64,000 nt of DNA from Liolophura sinensis (taxonomy: Eukaryota > Mollusca > Polyplacophora > Chitonida > Chitonidae): positions 6,581,501 through 6,645,500 of the forward strand of contig NC_088303.1 of assembly GCF_032854445.1 (NCBI RefSeq), in the 5' to 3' direction. The translations under genes were made by a program, and so were the position numbers. Below are positions 23,250 through 35,617 of this stretch, one piece after another. Positions within the stretch are counted from its first letter, which is position 1, and each line of letters begins with the position of its first letter. The notes under the pieces were generated by a model. The model worked only from the letters and a program-made list of their open reading frames with translations. It was not told where the DNA came from and searched no databases.

Positions 23250-24070
23250 CCAACATGCCTAGGTATCACAAATGTCCTCTAAAATTCATTTTACGAGGAA
23301 GATACCTGACTGAAAGGTATAATTTTCTAGATAGAAAACATACAGTGCAAGTCGCAGACTCCCTGCGAAGGCGATTAAACGACATTCTTAATATCCAACG
23401 CCATCTTAGATCGTCTGCTACTTGCTAGGGTGTCAAAAATATCATTTCAAAAATGCCATTTCCTCAGTTCACAGTAGGCTTTATAGGGCCACTTATAGGG
23501 TCAGAAAACATACAGTGCAAGTCGCAGACGCCCTGGAAAAGCAATTAAACGAAACGATGTTGTTCATTGTTAATATTTAATGCCATCTTAGACCGTCTGC
23601 TACTTGCTACTGTGGCAAAAAAGCCTTCTCAAAAATGCCATTTGCTTAGTTCAAAACAGTTTTATACTGCCACTTGTAAGGTCAGAAAACCCAGAGTGCA
23701 AGTCGCAGACTCCCAGGAAAGGCGATTAAACGATAGTATGGTGTACATTCTTATTTAATGCCATCTTGTACCGTCTGCTGCTTGCCACGGTGTTAAAAAT
23801 GTCTTCTCAAAAATGTCGTTTACTAACTTCAAAACAGGTTTTATAAGGCCACTTATAGGATCACAAAACATACAGTGCATGTCACCGAAGCCCTGGAAAG
23901 GCGATTAACGACACTATGGTGTTCACTTTTCTTATTTAACGCCATCTTATACCGCCTGCCCCTTTTCAAAAATGCCCTCTCAAGAATGACATTTCCTTAG
24001 TTTAAAACAGGCTTTATAGGATCACTTATACGGTCACAAAGCATACTGTGCTAGTCGCTGGCGCCGTACA
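23250..24070 (+). repeat. 176-bp tandem monomers, about 4.5 copies
   Basis: The anchor ACATACAGTGCAAGTCGCAG recurs at about 23339, 23509, 23690, 23869 and 24042, giving steps of 170-181 bases. Other unit words are GGCGATTAAACGA, ATGCCATCTTA, CGTCTGCTACTTGC and CAAAAATGCCATTT. At 24060-24105 a partial monomer appears in inverted orientation next to the right terminal repeat. Confidence 0.9.
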
Positions 24071-24104
24071 GCGCCTTTCCAGGGCGTCTGCGACTTCCAC
24101 TGTA

Positions 24105-24350
24105 TGTTTTCTGCAGCAAAAGTGAAATTTGTGTCTATTTGGATGAACTGTTAACTACCTAAGTAGCGCGCTATTATACATGTCGCAATCGTGCACAAGA
24201 TATGTCTATAACCAGCTGAATGTTGTTTTACAAAGTTGGCACAAGATTCCAACACAACATTCAGCTCAATATCCGCAGCTGCACGAGCTGCATTCTGGTG
24301 AATATGGTGTTGAATGTTGTGTTGGAATCTTGTGACAACTTTACCGAGCT
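24105..24350 (-). repeat. Right terminal inverted repeat of the candidate element
   Basis: It is the reverse-complement partner of 21898-22134, ending CAACTTTACCGAGCT. Confidence 0.85.
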
Positions 24351-25237
24351 CATTTTTCTAAGTTGGTGGATATCCAAGCTACACTGTAAGTACAAAAGTG
24401 GGGAGAAAAAGGTTTCTCACAGCAGATCCAGTATTCGACTAGTAACTTTTGTTATCTAGCCAAATCGTAAATAAGCCAACTGCGTAGCATAGTGTTTGGC
24501 TTCCCAAACTAAAGCCGATCAGATCTGGCGTTAAATTCTAAACGATTAACAGCCTGATATAAATTAAAATAGAAATGTTTTCCTGGTTTTTCTGGTATAT
24601 TTTTGCGTACAAATTAAATTATGCATAAAGTTGTTATTTAAATTTTTTTTCGGTAAATAAGCACCAGAGTGCCGACGGCGATGCTCAGGTGCTTTATGTA
24701 CATTGTACATGACTTCGTCCGAGCCACAACTGTTGTTCAGATAGTGCAAACAAGTGTCTCTTGACATCTGTTATTTTTAATGACGTGTTTTACCTATGGT
24801 TAACTAACTTTGGCTACCCACGGAGCCTGAATAATTCCGAAAATGGTTACTTTATGTTAAATTTCCTGAGTATAGAAAAACAGCAATGTGCTTTGGCGAC
24901 ACCAATGTGCTTTATGTGATAGTCGTATTCGTCAGAATGATCTCCGTCATAGCAGTGAAATACAGAACATGTACTTAGAGTTGGATATAGCAGGAGTTTC
25001 TTGACCTGGTAAGAGGGAGATTACGAAAATCAAAAATAGCTGTTTGTTCCTTCTTTAACTTTAAGAAGAATGCGCGTAAATGCACCATTAAAACGCTGAA
25101 CTGTGCGGTCGAATGGAATGACATTTTCTGTGATACTGCAAAAAGTAAGATCGTCCAGCTTGGAACATACATACACTTATGGAAGTGCGTAATGGGAGGG
25201 GAAACCACAGCGTAATAATAACCCGACAACATTGTCA
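24351..25237. other. No recognisable feature
   Basis: AT-rich sequence with short open frames only. Confidence 0.5.
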
Positions 25238-25420
25238 TTTAATTTATTTATTTATTGGATTGGTGATTTACGCCGTACTCAAAAATATTTCATTTATACG
25301 ACGGCGGCCAGCATTATGATGAAAGGGAACCGGGTAGAGCCCGGAGGAAACCCATGACCATCCGCGGGTTGCTGGAAGACCTACTCACTTACGGCCGTGT
25401 CCATGAACTTACATTATGCA
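25238..25420 (-). repeat. SINE family 1, 3' part
   Basis: It has the reversed ATTTATTTATTTATTGG tail, then TACGCCGTACTCAA, GACGGCGGCCAGCATTATG, CCGGGTAGAGCCCGG and CCGCGGGTTGCTGGAAGACC. The tRNA-like head is missing. Confidence 0.9.
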
Positions 25421-26499
25421 TACGGCATGCATATATGTACATGTTATCATGTTTGATAGTTCATTATCAATAGCAAATGCTAAGAGTCGTGGAGTATAGT
25501 GGTCTCGTTCGTATATCGACAATTCTTGAGTGCCTTGATCGAAACCTAACACAAGATTTTGTCTTGATAAGGCGAGCACAGACTAAAACGCAACAGGTTA
25601 CATATACTAGAGATGCAATGTGAACAGATTCCGAACAAGCGTGACAAGCAGAGACAAGTAGGATTGCCAAACTACTGTACTTATATAATACTACACTTCC
25701 ACCTTATATAATACTACACTTCCACCTTATGGAACACATCACTATTTGTTAAAAAATACGACAACTAAATCGTGTGAAAAAATAAAAATGTGTGACACGA
25801 TTATTTTGTAACAGTGCCTGTCAACTAGCTTTTTTGTGGCGACTTTATTTCTAACGTCATTCGAACAAACGATCCGAACAAATCGAGTGAATTTGGAACT
25901 GAGCGAGGCCAATCAATCACGCTAATGTGATCAAGTCCTGTAATTACTCAGCAGTGAGAGTTATCTACATTAAGTAAACTCAGGGCCTCAAAACAAACCA
26001 GATTATTTTAATGCGATGTGTAAATAGATATGTCGACCATTCCGCCCTTCAGCAGGGAACGGTCCATATGCCGCTAAGGTATACAGAGGTCAGCAGAAAA
26101 CCTAAGCGTTGCTGTGCATTACTTATGTTCTCTGGCAGAAGTGACAACACAAGCGAAATCATTGCAGATTTTAATCCCGCAAATTGAGGAGGAAATGCAA
26201 ACTCATGACAGTGCAGGGCTTTTCCATTAGTGCATCAGCTTCGAATGACGTGATGTGGGTTCTGCCCATATTGACGCCCTGGTCTGAGAGCAAAGACGAG
26301 CGGAATGGTATTAGTCTCCGAACCGTTTTACAACGGCATTAAGGAACACTGAGTCTAACTGATGAGCCTAGATCAATGATTTTTATTGGAGACGTGTCTT
26401 AAACAATTGTTGGATAAGTCCAGCATATCCCCTCCCCCCACCAAATCCACCAATGTCCTCTAACGTTATTCTAAAACGTCAGGTGGGAGGTTACTTGCT
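25421..26499. other. Spacer; one 23-bp direct duplication
   Basis: A 23-bp unit containing ATAATACTACACTTCCAC is present twice in exact tandem (25680-25702 and 25703-25725). Nothing else is recognisable. Confidence 0.55.
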
Positions 26500-26666
26500 A
26501 GTAAGATACACGATTGTACCTGGTCTGTCAGCAACCTGCGGATGGTCATGGGTTTCCCCGGGCTCTGCACGGTTTTCTCCCACCATAATGCTGGCCGCCG
26601 TCGTATAAGTAAAATATTCTTGGGTACGGCGTAAAAACACCAATCAAATAAATAAATAAATAAACC
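26500..26666 (+). repeat. SINE family 1, 3' part
   Basis: GTCAGCAACCTGCGGATGGT, TTTCCCCGGGCTCTG, CCACCATAATGCTGGCCGCC and GTACGGCGTAAAAACACCAA lead into the AAATAAATAAATAAATAAA tail. The head is truncated. Confidence 0.92.
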
Positions 26667-28735
26667 TTCCAGACGCACGAGGGGCATATTCAGTCCAAGT
26701 TATGGACAGGAGATTTATATAGATTCCACCAGTCTGACTGGTCGTAGGGTTTTGGTGAACTTTAAACGGTTGGCAATAACTGTTGACCATTTTAGCTGTC
26801 TACTTTTGTTGGACTTCATATACTATGGTGCGAGTGTATACGCCACGCGTGGAATAATCTGTCATGATAGTAAAAAAAGCTTACCCCGGCACTTCAGCCT
26901 TCATCTCCCGCAAAACTATATCAGTGATAAACCTTGCATGTGGCGGGTAAAAAAAACAAGAACAATTATAAACAAAAATTGTCTTACGTTCAAGTTGTCG
27001 TTTAGTAAATGCATGGCTAATGTTAAAAGATAGCTAAGCTTTTCCAAAATACCAAAACCGACAGAAGTGTAGCTGCTAATAAATACGAAGCCTGTACTTT
27101 AAACAATGATAAAGGACTCTAGTATATCGCATATGGAAACCAAACGATTTCCATAGTCCTAATACACGTTCTGTTTACCTTATTTGTAAGTACAATTTAC
27201 CTATTTTGGCTTTTTGGATAGATTCAAGAACTGAATGTATCACAACGTTTTTGTCATAAGAGAAATATGTCCAAACGATCAGAGAGTGAATTTTGAGTAG
27301 TATTATTCTTTTAAATAAACATTTATCCTCTCCACCAAGGAATAGCAAGAGAAATCAATGTATTTGGAGTATATGGGAGCGACCCCATGGTAAATGAGCA
27401 GCGTGACTTGTTTTTACACAGCCAGCTAGAGCTAGCGAAAGTGGAACGTCAAACTTAAGAGGTGCCGTCCGGTCATGGAAACATTTACTCTCTGTCCCTC
27501 GCTATCTACGGGAAGCTTTTGGTGAGTGCCGTCGTATTTTATAGTCTGTGTCTAGGGTATCCTTATAACAATCTTTTAACTCGTCTCATGCATGGATGGT
27601 CATTACCAAGAACTGTTTACAGAGAGACTTTGCGTGACACGACAAAGGCATGGCATGGGAACGTTCCACTGGGTATTGTAAAAGATGTGGAAGTCTCCGG
27701 CACGTACGGCAATGTAGTTTACCATAATGAATGCAGAAACGCTATTAGCTTTTTCACATAAATGAAGCATGCTAAATACAGTTATTACTATTACAGTATT
27801 TATAAGAATTTTGGCTTTAAATATTTATTCCAGTAAATCGTTAACTGTGGCAAGTAGCTCTGTGTGTGAAATTTCTGACATCCTAGCTTTTACCGTGAAC
27901 CAATCACTGCGAGGGACCAGTGCGTAAGAAGACAGTAATATGTTTATATGGATGGCACAGGTAGGGCCTATTGCAAATTGGCACTCCTTTTGCTACAGAT
28001 TGGTTTAGTATGTGCTGATCCATTGGGTAAGTGTGTAATCCTTGTGCAGAAACAGCGTTTCATGGAATGTTGACAGCTGGATGTGTGCAAGTACTAAGGG
28101 ACAAATTTCCTCGGGAAAACTATATGCATGAACCCGTGCTTCGGTATAGAACATGCCGATCGGCGGAGCTTGTTAATTCATCGGTTAATGTTTTCGGCAA
28201 TCCGTTACGATACATTTTTTATTTTCTTTTATAGCCTTTCCTGTTGAATTAAAAAATTGGTAATATCTTCTTATGAAGTTAAACGCTTTATCAAGACAAG
28301 TAACAGATCTAGTTCAAGTTTTGGGTCATTTCCTGTATTTTCGAAAGAAAATTCTCGTTTAGCTGAGTACATACTGCATATATTCATCTAATTTATTTCA
28401 TATTTATTTTATTCATTTTGTGTTTAACAGTGATTTTATTTATATGACCTCGAGTCAGTTCTATCTTCGGAAATAACAAGACAAGCCATTTTACTGAATC
28501 TTGCTGCTGCCGAAAAGTTTCATCCTCAGTTATGATCTCTTGAATGGCCTATTGAATGAAGGCGTCCTACTTGTGGTGAACAAGTGTTCATCACAAGTGA
28601 GATGCCTAGGAAGGGTAACACTTATTATGTGCCCGCATCTTGTGTGTCAGGAGTAAGCATTGCAGTGGAACTAAGCCAAGTCTGGCTTTCTTTGTATTTC
28701 CGGTTGTTTGTATGTATGTACATGTGTGCGTGAGG
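26667..28735. other. Spacer with unrecognised open frames
   Basis: An open frame at 27462-27761 (99 codons, GTG-initiated, no early ATG) has no recognisable motif and may be chance. The 105-bp segment at 27970-28074 recurs at 28890-28994 inside a SINE. Confidence 0.45.
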
Positions 28736-29150
28736 TTCACCTTCGCACTCTATAATTTTTCAGTCACATGACGACGAGAAGTCATTAGGCGTGTGTACAT
28801 ATACTATGTCTTCTTGTGGCAAGGCGAGTCCATGCCGCCGACACCAGACAGGGCACCCCACCCATTCACATTATACTCACACCGGGCAAATTGCGAATTG
28901 GCACTCCTTTTGCTACAAATTGGTTTAGTATGTACTGATCCTTTGGGTAAGTGTGTAATCTTTGTGCAGAAACAGCGTTTCATGGAATGTTGACACCAGA
29001 CATGACACCACACCCATTCACATTATACTCACACCTCCTTGCTCTAACCTCTCAGTGCTAAGTGCCAACCGAGGCAAAAACAAGTACCATTTTTAAAGTC
29101 TTTGGTATGACGTTACCCGGGCTGGATCCCGGGTCTCCAGACATATTCCA
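28736..29150 (-). repeat. SINE family 2, long copy with an internal 105-bp insert
   Basis: The higher-coordinate end carries a B-box-like stretch (reverse of GGCTGGATCCCGGGTCT). The lower-coordinate end carries the family tail region (TTTTTCAGTCACATGACGACGAG). It is interrupted by 28890-28994, a copy of 27970-28074 at about 94% identity, flanked by direct repeats of about 45 bp containing CACCCATTCACATTATACTC (28842-28884 and 28993-29036). Confidence 0.7.
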
Positions 29151-32100
29151 CGCTTTGCTCCAGTATAAATGCAATATGCACCTACGTGTATGACAAATAT
29201 CCCAAACTTATGAACTAAGTTAAGTACTATCGGTGGGTGTCTTTATTTATACAGCTTAGGCGGTTTATATAGAGCATTTTTAGAGTACATGTGTACATTA
29301 ATGTTTAACAAGGGCTAGGTCATGTCCGCTCATACCCATGAGGACGGCACTTCTAACATATTTCATTAGGGAATCCCGAGAGAACATAAAGTAAACTCTG
29401 TACGCAGAAGACAGATTAAGCGACTTCCGAAATCGATATGTATGGGCCCGTCAGAAGATCAAACAAATTCACAAGACATATAAAAAGCACTTAAGAGATA
29501 TCGGCTTTTCATTTCAAGGTATTTTGTGTTTTTCTCCATGTTTAAGAAGTCTAACCAGAAAAAAATGAAGTCAAAGTCATTAGCGTTGAATATGAGATAA
29601 GAAACTTTTCATGCAGGAAAAAGATTTTACTGAGGAATTTATCACTGTCATTGACACAGATCCTCAACAAAACATTATCATCCTTTTGGCTGTCACCTTT
29701 AAGCAGTATCTTGGATTAAGTTTCCATTTTGCACAAACGTTCTGAGGGCGAGAAAAAAACATTTGATGCAAATAATTATGTAGCGATGAAGTACATTTCG
29801 GGAACAGCGACCCTGATGAATTTATGGCGTAAGCACAGGGTGTTAACACGACATATCATAACCCTTACACGCCTCCCTCTTGCGTAATATCATTCTCCCA
29901 AAAAGCTAATTGAGCAGAGAACCAACGTCACTATGGCCACGGTGAGACACGGTGAGACAGGAAGTGACTTCACAAACGACAAAACCCATGATTACAACGG
30001 AGAACGAAAACAAATTTTACAGACGAATGCTAATTATGTCATGCGTAGCGGAAGTATAAGGCTGACCATCTGTTATATATGTATTTAACTGATTGGTGCA
30101 TAACTGCGTTATCAAGAATTTTTCAGAAAGTTACATTTGTGGTGCAGTGATTTTCCCCCATTCTACAGTGTCTAATGCAAAAAAAGACATTTCAGTGTGA
30201 CTGGAGTAGGCTGCTAAGTTTCAATTTTTGACCTATACATTGCTTCACTGCATTCTTGCTATATGACAAGAAAAGAACAGTAAATCAGAACTGAAAAAAG
30301 AAATAGCCTTACGAGTGTGTCAGTAGCTGTCAATCACAGCTATAGTCAGTTTCGCTACGTGAGATGCAGGGTTTCCCCGACTTGTCATACCAGGTCCTTT
30401 GGCCAGTGATGGTAGTCATGTAAAGATAGCTTAGGGGGCAGTGCATTGATGTTATAACCTATAAATATCGCTATATATCGCTAGCATGCACGAACATTTG
30501 CATCAGTATTGATTGTGACACTTCGTTTAACAATGCTATTGTATGGTAAATGAGTACAATGTATATCCAGATCAGCAACGTCTAATAAATTACAATTAAC
30601 ATGACAACATCTTTTACATAATTCTTCTAAGTCGTGGTGCTTAGGAGGCGTATTACTATTTAACTATTTACACGAAAAATTAGAATGAAACCCTAACCGA
30701 GGTAAATAGACAAGAGGCCGTTATTCACCGGTTACGTGTGACCATTTGCCACATATCACACTGTCGTCGCTGGTTTGGTTTTAATCTTCATGCTATACAA
30801 CTTATATATATTATAATGAAACTGGAAAGACAGATACATGTATCCCCTCTCTTTTGGTACTCAGTAACATGCACCATTCCGCCCAGGTGTCTCATTCCAC
30901 TTAACTGTTGACTGCTTTTCTTTGAATCATTCTGTCCTATTTTTGTATTTTATATACGTTCTTAGTTCTTTGGTAGTTTGTGTTAAGGGTCGTTTTGAGA
31001 ATGGGCCATGCAATTATTGACCTGGAACGTCCTTGTTAGTTGACGACTGGTATACGAATGTCTGCTTTGACCCATATATTGATCAAATTGTCTGTATACT
31101 CGTGTCTATACCTTAAAAAGATTTGATTGTGACTTCGTGTAGATCAACTGTACAGGGATCCCAGAAGCGTTTTAGAATCATGTATCTTAGCCTTGAATTT
31201 TTACTAAGCAGATAGGCTTAGAGCATGAAATGAAGCTTCGATGCACAGCCTTCCCTGTGAAGTGATATTTTGTGTACTGTACTATATGTGAAATAATAGA
31301 TTTCACATTTGTCTTCACGTATTACCAATAGAAATATAATTAAAAGCGTACAACATAGAGAATAAAACCAGAGCAGCGACGACAGCTTGATGGCTGGCAA
31401 ATGGTCATACGTAACAGGTGAAATTCGGGCTCTTGTCAGTTTACTTCAGTCAGGGTTTTAGTCTAACTGTTCATGTAAATAGTATCAATTTATATGCCCA
31501 CTAGTGACAGATCTAGTGATCGCTAAACTTTCAATAGCGCTTATTGTCTACCTGATCTACTCGTACCTGGCGCCAGCTAATACCCTGATTTGGGGGCTTA
31601 GCGTGCTACAAGTGTAAATGAGCTGGTAGTATTTATACACATTGTTTAGAGAAGGTGTTGATGTTGGCCAGTCCATAAGATAATGTCTGACCAGTTCCGA
31701 ATTACCAGCAGCTAATTACCAGCGATCTCTCTGTGAAGCCATTTGTGACGCACGGATTTTGAGATTCATCAGACAATGGGATTTCTACACCCGGTGGAGA
31801 GGACTGAAACAGTGTTACATGAGCGAGGGTAAACCTTAATCAATGAAAACTCTCCAATCTACAGATGGGTTAGGTCAATAATGCAGTGTGAAATAAGTTG
31901 GACAAAATATATGATGTAGCCAATTTTTGTATAATGTAAGAAGTATTCCGTGCTACATGCGGACCCGGTAATGCACTTTTAGATGTGGCTACTAAATGTC
32001 AAAATAAGCCACACAAAACCGATAAAAAGTGACATTTCACCTACAGACTAACGTCTTAATAATCAATGTCGATAAATATTAAGATCTGGCTTTAAAATCT

Positions 32101-33345
32101 AAAATATTTATCACTGTTGTAAACTGAATTATTTGCCAAATGGTCACTTAAAGTTATTCTACGGTAGTAAAGTGGCAATGTGCCCTTGAGGATATTTATG
32201 TGGTTTATACATCTGCGATGATGGTACTTATAGGAATGAGCCTGTTTACAAAGTCAAGAAATCCGAAGCTTTGCTGAACCATTTTTTGAGAGGTAGACCA
32301 CATACATGTAACTGGTCGACGTACCAGCCACCTAAAGCTTATTCGGTTGCAGTATAGTCATAATTGTGTTGTTTGAGATAATTTCGATAGCCGCAGAGTC
32401 AAAATTTGATATATGGACAGCTTTAGCAATTTCTAGCATTCTTTATATTTCTAATTGAAACACCAAGGCAATCGCAAGCTAAAATTAGCAAGGATGAACG
32501 AAGACAAGCGATTAGCTTTCTTGTGAAGATTGACTGACTGATTGATTGGTGTAACTCTGCCATCGATGCCCAAGAATATAAAGCTCATGGTCAGGTTCAT
32601 GGTTGGAAGAAGCCAGACTAAACCACTGCCCTCAGTCAGCAACCTGGTAAAAATGTTTTCCTATAGCCGCAACACAAGCGACCAGACCAGCCCTTTAAGC
32701 ATCTGAGCCATAGCGAGATGAATGTTAAAACACTTGTATGTCTGGATATTGCGGGTATGGTTTTGTGTACAGAAAATGGCAAATTCTTTCCTTACGTGCT
32801 ATATGCTTAATGGAACTTTATGAAGGGTCGTTATATTCTCGTTGTTTGCAAGGGTTTGGGTGGGGAACGCGCCGATGGAATAGGCTGGTTTATCCTGGAT
32901 GGCATTGTCGTTAGAACATGAAGACGGTGTATATTCACTGATGTGCAGGTTTTTTATTTGTTCGGTTGCTCTATGTATGCATGTGTATAGGCACAGTAGT
33001 CTGGAGTGCCTCCTGACTCCTGCGGTATTCTAGACGAGTTGCCGTCAGAAATCCTTTGAAAACGAGCCGAATTTCACCACTTCCGTTTGACTATTTGCCA
33101 ACTGCATGAATCGCACAGTCGTCGATGCTGTGGTGTAGCTACTCTCTGTAATGATCTGTAATTTTATATTCTTGCATAAGGTTAAGCTACTTACCAATAG
33201 TAGAGTCATGGATTACAGAATTTAACAACTTCACATACAGCAGTAGGTAGACAGAAATATTTCGAAGAAAAGTGATCACATCGCAAGACTTTTCCTGATG
33301 GCTTAATATAGAACTGTATTTTGTTGCATATTTACCCTATGTCTC
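29151..33345. other. Spacer with old duplicated blocks, no gene recognised
   Basis: Block 29300-29690 matches 33740-34150, and blocks 30670-30800 and 31580-31800 match the 21.3-21.85 kb region. A further weak copy of the 30.7-kb block (TTGCCAACTGCATGAATCGC region) is near 33090. Open frames are short and lack motifs. Confidence 0.5.
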
Positions 33346-33354
33346 AATTTAGAT

Positions 33355-33606
33355 TTACTTATTTATTTGATTGGTGTTTTATGCCATACTCAAGAATATT
33401 TCATTTATACGACGGTGGCCAACATTATGGTGGGAAGACGCCGAGCAGAGCCCACGACCATCCGCAGGCTTCCGCAGACCACATGTATGGCCGGAGAGGA
33501 CGACAGGATGAGCTGGTCTTGAACACGCAGCGACCGCACTGGTGACAGACTCCTGGGTAGTTGCGCCGCGCTGGCGGGCAAGCTTCCTAGACCACTGAGG
33601 CACTTT
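33355..33606 (-). repeat. SINE family 1, near full-length
   Basis: The complete order is present in reverse: tail ACTTATTTATTTGATTGGTG, core GACGGTGGCCAACATTATGG, then a B-box-like GGTCTTGAAC and the tRNA-like head ending in ACCACTGAGGCA. The flanks share AATTTAGA (about 33346 and 33610), possibly a decayed target duplication. Confidence 0.88.
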
Positions 33607-33739
33607 CCTAATTTAGAAATTAATGTAATATCTGTTTGATGATAAAACATTAGACACACTGATGTACTTCATGTCTCAAATTTGGTAAAAAAACTAAAGT
33701 GGAAATAAAACGTAGGTTAATAAGAACTTAGCCCAATGT

Positions 33740-34150
33740 TTTCACATGTGTATACACACTCGCCACAGATTTACGTGTATATTAGGCTATTCCGTATATA
33801 CCCATGAGGGCGGTACAACTAACACATTACCTGAGCAATTCCCAAAAGAACACAAAATAAACCCCGTATACAGATGACAGATGTAGGAACTTCTGAAATT
33901 GATATGTACGGGCATGTCAGAAGATCAAACAATGTCAAAAAACGAATAAAAAAGCTTAAGGAATACTGGCTTTTAATTTCGAGCAGTTTTCTCCTTTCCT
34001 CCCTAATTTAAGAGGCCAATTTCAGGAAGAAACCCGGAATGAAAAGAAGACGAAGTCATCATTATTTGTGTGCAGTTTAGGACAACAAACTCACCTGTGG
34101 CGAAGAAAACTTAGCTGAGAAATTAATCACTGCCATGGAAACGTATACTC
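33740..34150. repeat. Diverged copy of 29300-29690
   Basis: Collinear matches include TACCCATGAGG, GTCAGAAGATCAAACAA, GGCTTTT followed by AATTTC or CATTTC, and CTGAGAAATTAATCACTGCC against CTGAGGAATTTATCACTGTC. No conserved reading frame was found. Confidence 0.75.
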
Positions 34151-35069
34151 AACAGCAAAAGCACGGATGTCGTTGTAGGCTACAGTTTTAAATGAATTTG
34201 CGTGCCGCAAAAAAAGCGTCGCAAAATGTGCGCAAAATCTTTCAGCCTAATCTTGATGTAGTGATGGGAAAAATTCTTCTGATGGGCAATCAGGGGGCAT
34301 GGGGGCGTGGCTAATGGGGTCGCGAGACTGACATTTTGTGAGGTAATGCCAGCTGGTTGGTGGCGGGACTGATAGTGCACTGTAAACGCCCAGTCAAATG
34401 TACATGTACACATGCTCTTAGGACTACTTAAGTCAATCAGTCAATCAGATTCTTAACACTTCTTAGCGAATTTTGATGAATCTGAAGATACGACTACTTT
34501 GACCGCCTTGCAATTGATGGTCATATTTTCAGATGTTTTTCCTTGCATGGGCATAAACCAGTAGAGATCAAAATTTACTGTTGGTTATCATACAGAAGCT
34601 CTAACCAGTCCTCATTGCACGGCCACTGTTTATGAACCGTACGCCTTTGATTTTTTGCAATCACGTGACTACTGCTGCTAAATAGGCGTCCTGTGACAGT
34701 TAAAGGTTTAGTTTTCAACTTCTTGGGTTTCAATCGAAACCACGATCAAAAGCTCGCGATGAATCACTGAGGCCGTAGGTAGTCTCAGCTCTGATGCAAC
34801 TGGGCTTTCATGCACAGTCTATAAATCTGGCCTGGAATAAAGCTGTTCCAGACATTTCTAGTTTGCTCTGTTTGTCTATCGCCTGGATCACTGACAGCAT
34901 TCATGCTAAATACTCGGTTAACCTGATTAACGCGTTCGTGAGACAAGAGAGAAGTTCTGTGCATCTAATCTTATTTATCACACCCGCCACAGCACCTGTT
35001 TCGCAACTTCAGTTAACTTGAGTGCAATTAACTGCAATACATAGTATCGTCTATTCCTGGTTTATAGTT
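34151..35069. other. No recognisable feature
   Basis: Short open frames only, with no repeat structure seen. Confidence 0.5.
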
Positions 35070-35190
35070 GCCATTAGGTTTAACGTCGTACTTAACAATT
35101 TTTCAGTCATATGACAATGAGGTGTTATAATTAGTGTGTGTAATTAGGTGTATTGTATCTTCTTGTGGCAGGGTATTTCGGTGTCTTGCA
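35070..35190 (-). repeat. SINE family 2, 3' part
   Basis: TTTAACGTCGTACTTAACAA, TTTTTCAGTCATATGACAAT and TCTTCTTGTGGCAGGG match the 28.74-28.84 and 60.2 kb copies. Confidence 0.75.
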
Positions 35191-35617
35191 CGAGTAGTAC
35201 ATGCATCTTACCAGTTTGCTCAGGTTATGGAAAAGTCAGGAATAAACAAGACAAGTCTGCACAGATTATAGACCAACTCACTGTGAGCAATAAAGATTTA
35301 CCACTGTAAAGATTTGAGTATAACAAACTTTTTGATGCTCCAAAAAATGACGAAAGAGATGTATCGTCAAATAATTTCATGAAACAAACTATAATGCCAT
35401 TTGACGAATGCCATAACTTTGGTTATGTTCTTTACCCATACACAAGCTAATGTCTAGTCGACCTTACCCATGATGCACAGATGTTCTTTCCGATTACTTT
35501 GTCGTACGGTTTTTAAATGTGCGCTGGGGCCCGAGTCCTATGTTGTCCGTCCACTAAACTGTGCTGGCAAGCGCTTTGGATGGAGGTGGCCGCGCCACAA
35601 GGGGATTTTACAATGTA

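Larger units (their letters stand above)
21898..24350. mobile_element. Candidate long-TIR (foldback-like) element with internal satellite
   Basis: Terminal inverted repeats of about 240 bp lie at 21898-22134 and 24105-24350, both starting AGCTCGGTAAAGTTG at the outer edge. Each repeat opens with its own imperfect hairpin of roughly 110 bp: CAAGATTCC...CACAACATTCA pairs with TGAATGTTG...GGAATCTTG. Between the ends lie a 160-codon open frame, a 63-codon Cys-rich open frame and 176-bp monomers. The flanks TATTTCTA and TTTTTCTA are at best an imperfect target duplication. Long inverted ends plus tandem cores are known from Foldback-type elements, and tandem cores from bivalve pearl/Helitron-like elements. 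No transposase is visible, so it would be non-autonomous. Confidence 0.65.

Noticed and set aside
33379-33659. Open frames of 74-84 residues on both strands
   Set aside because: They are translations of a near full-length SINE family 1 copy.
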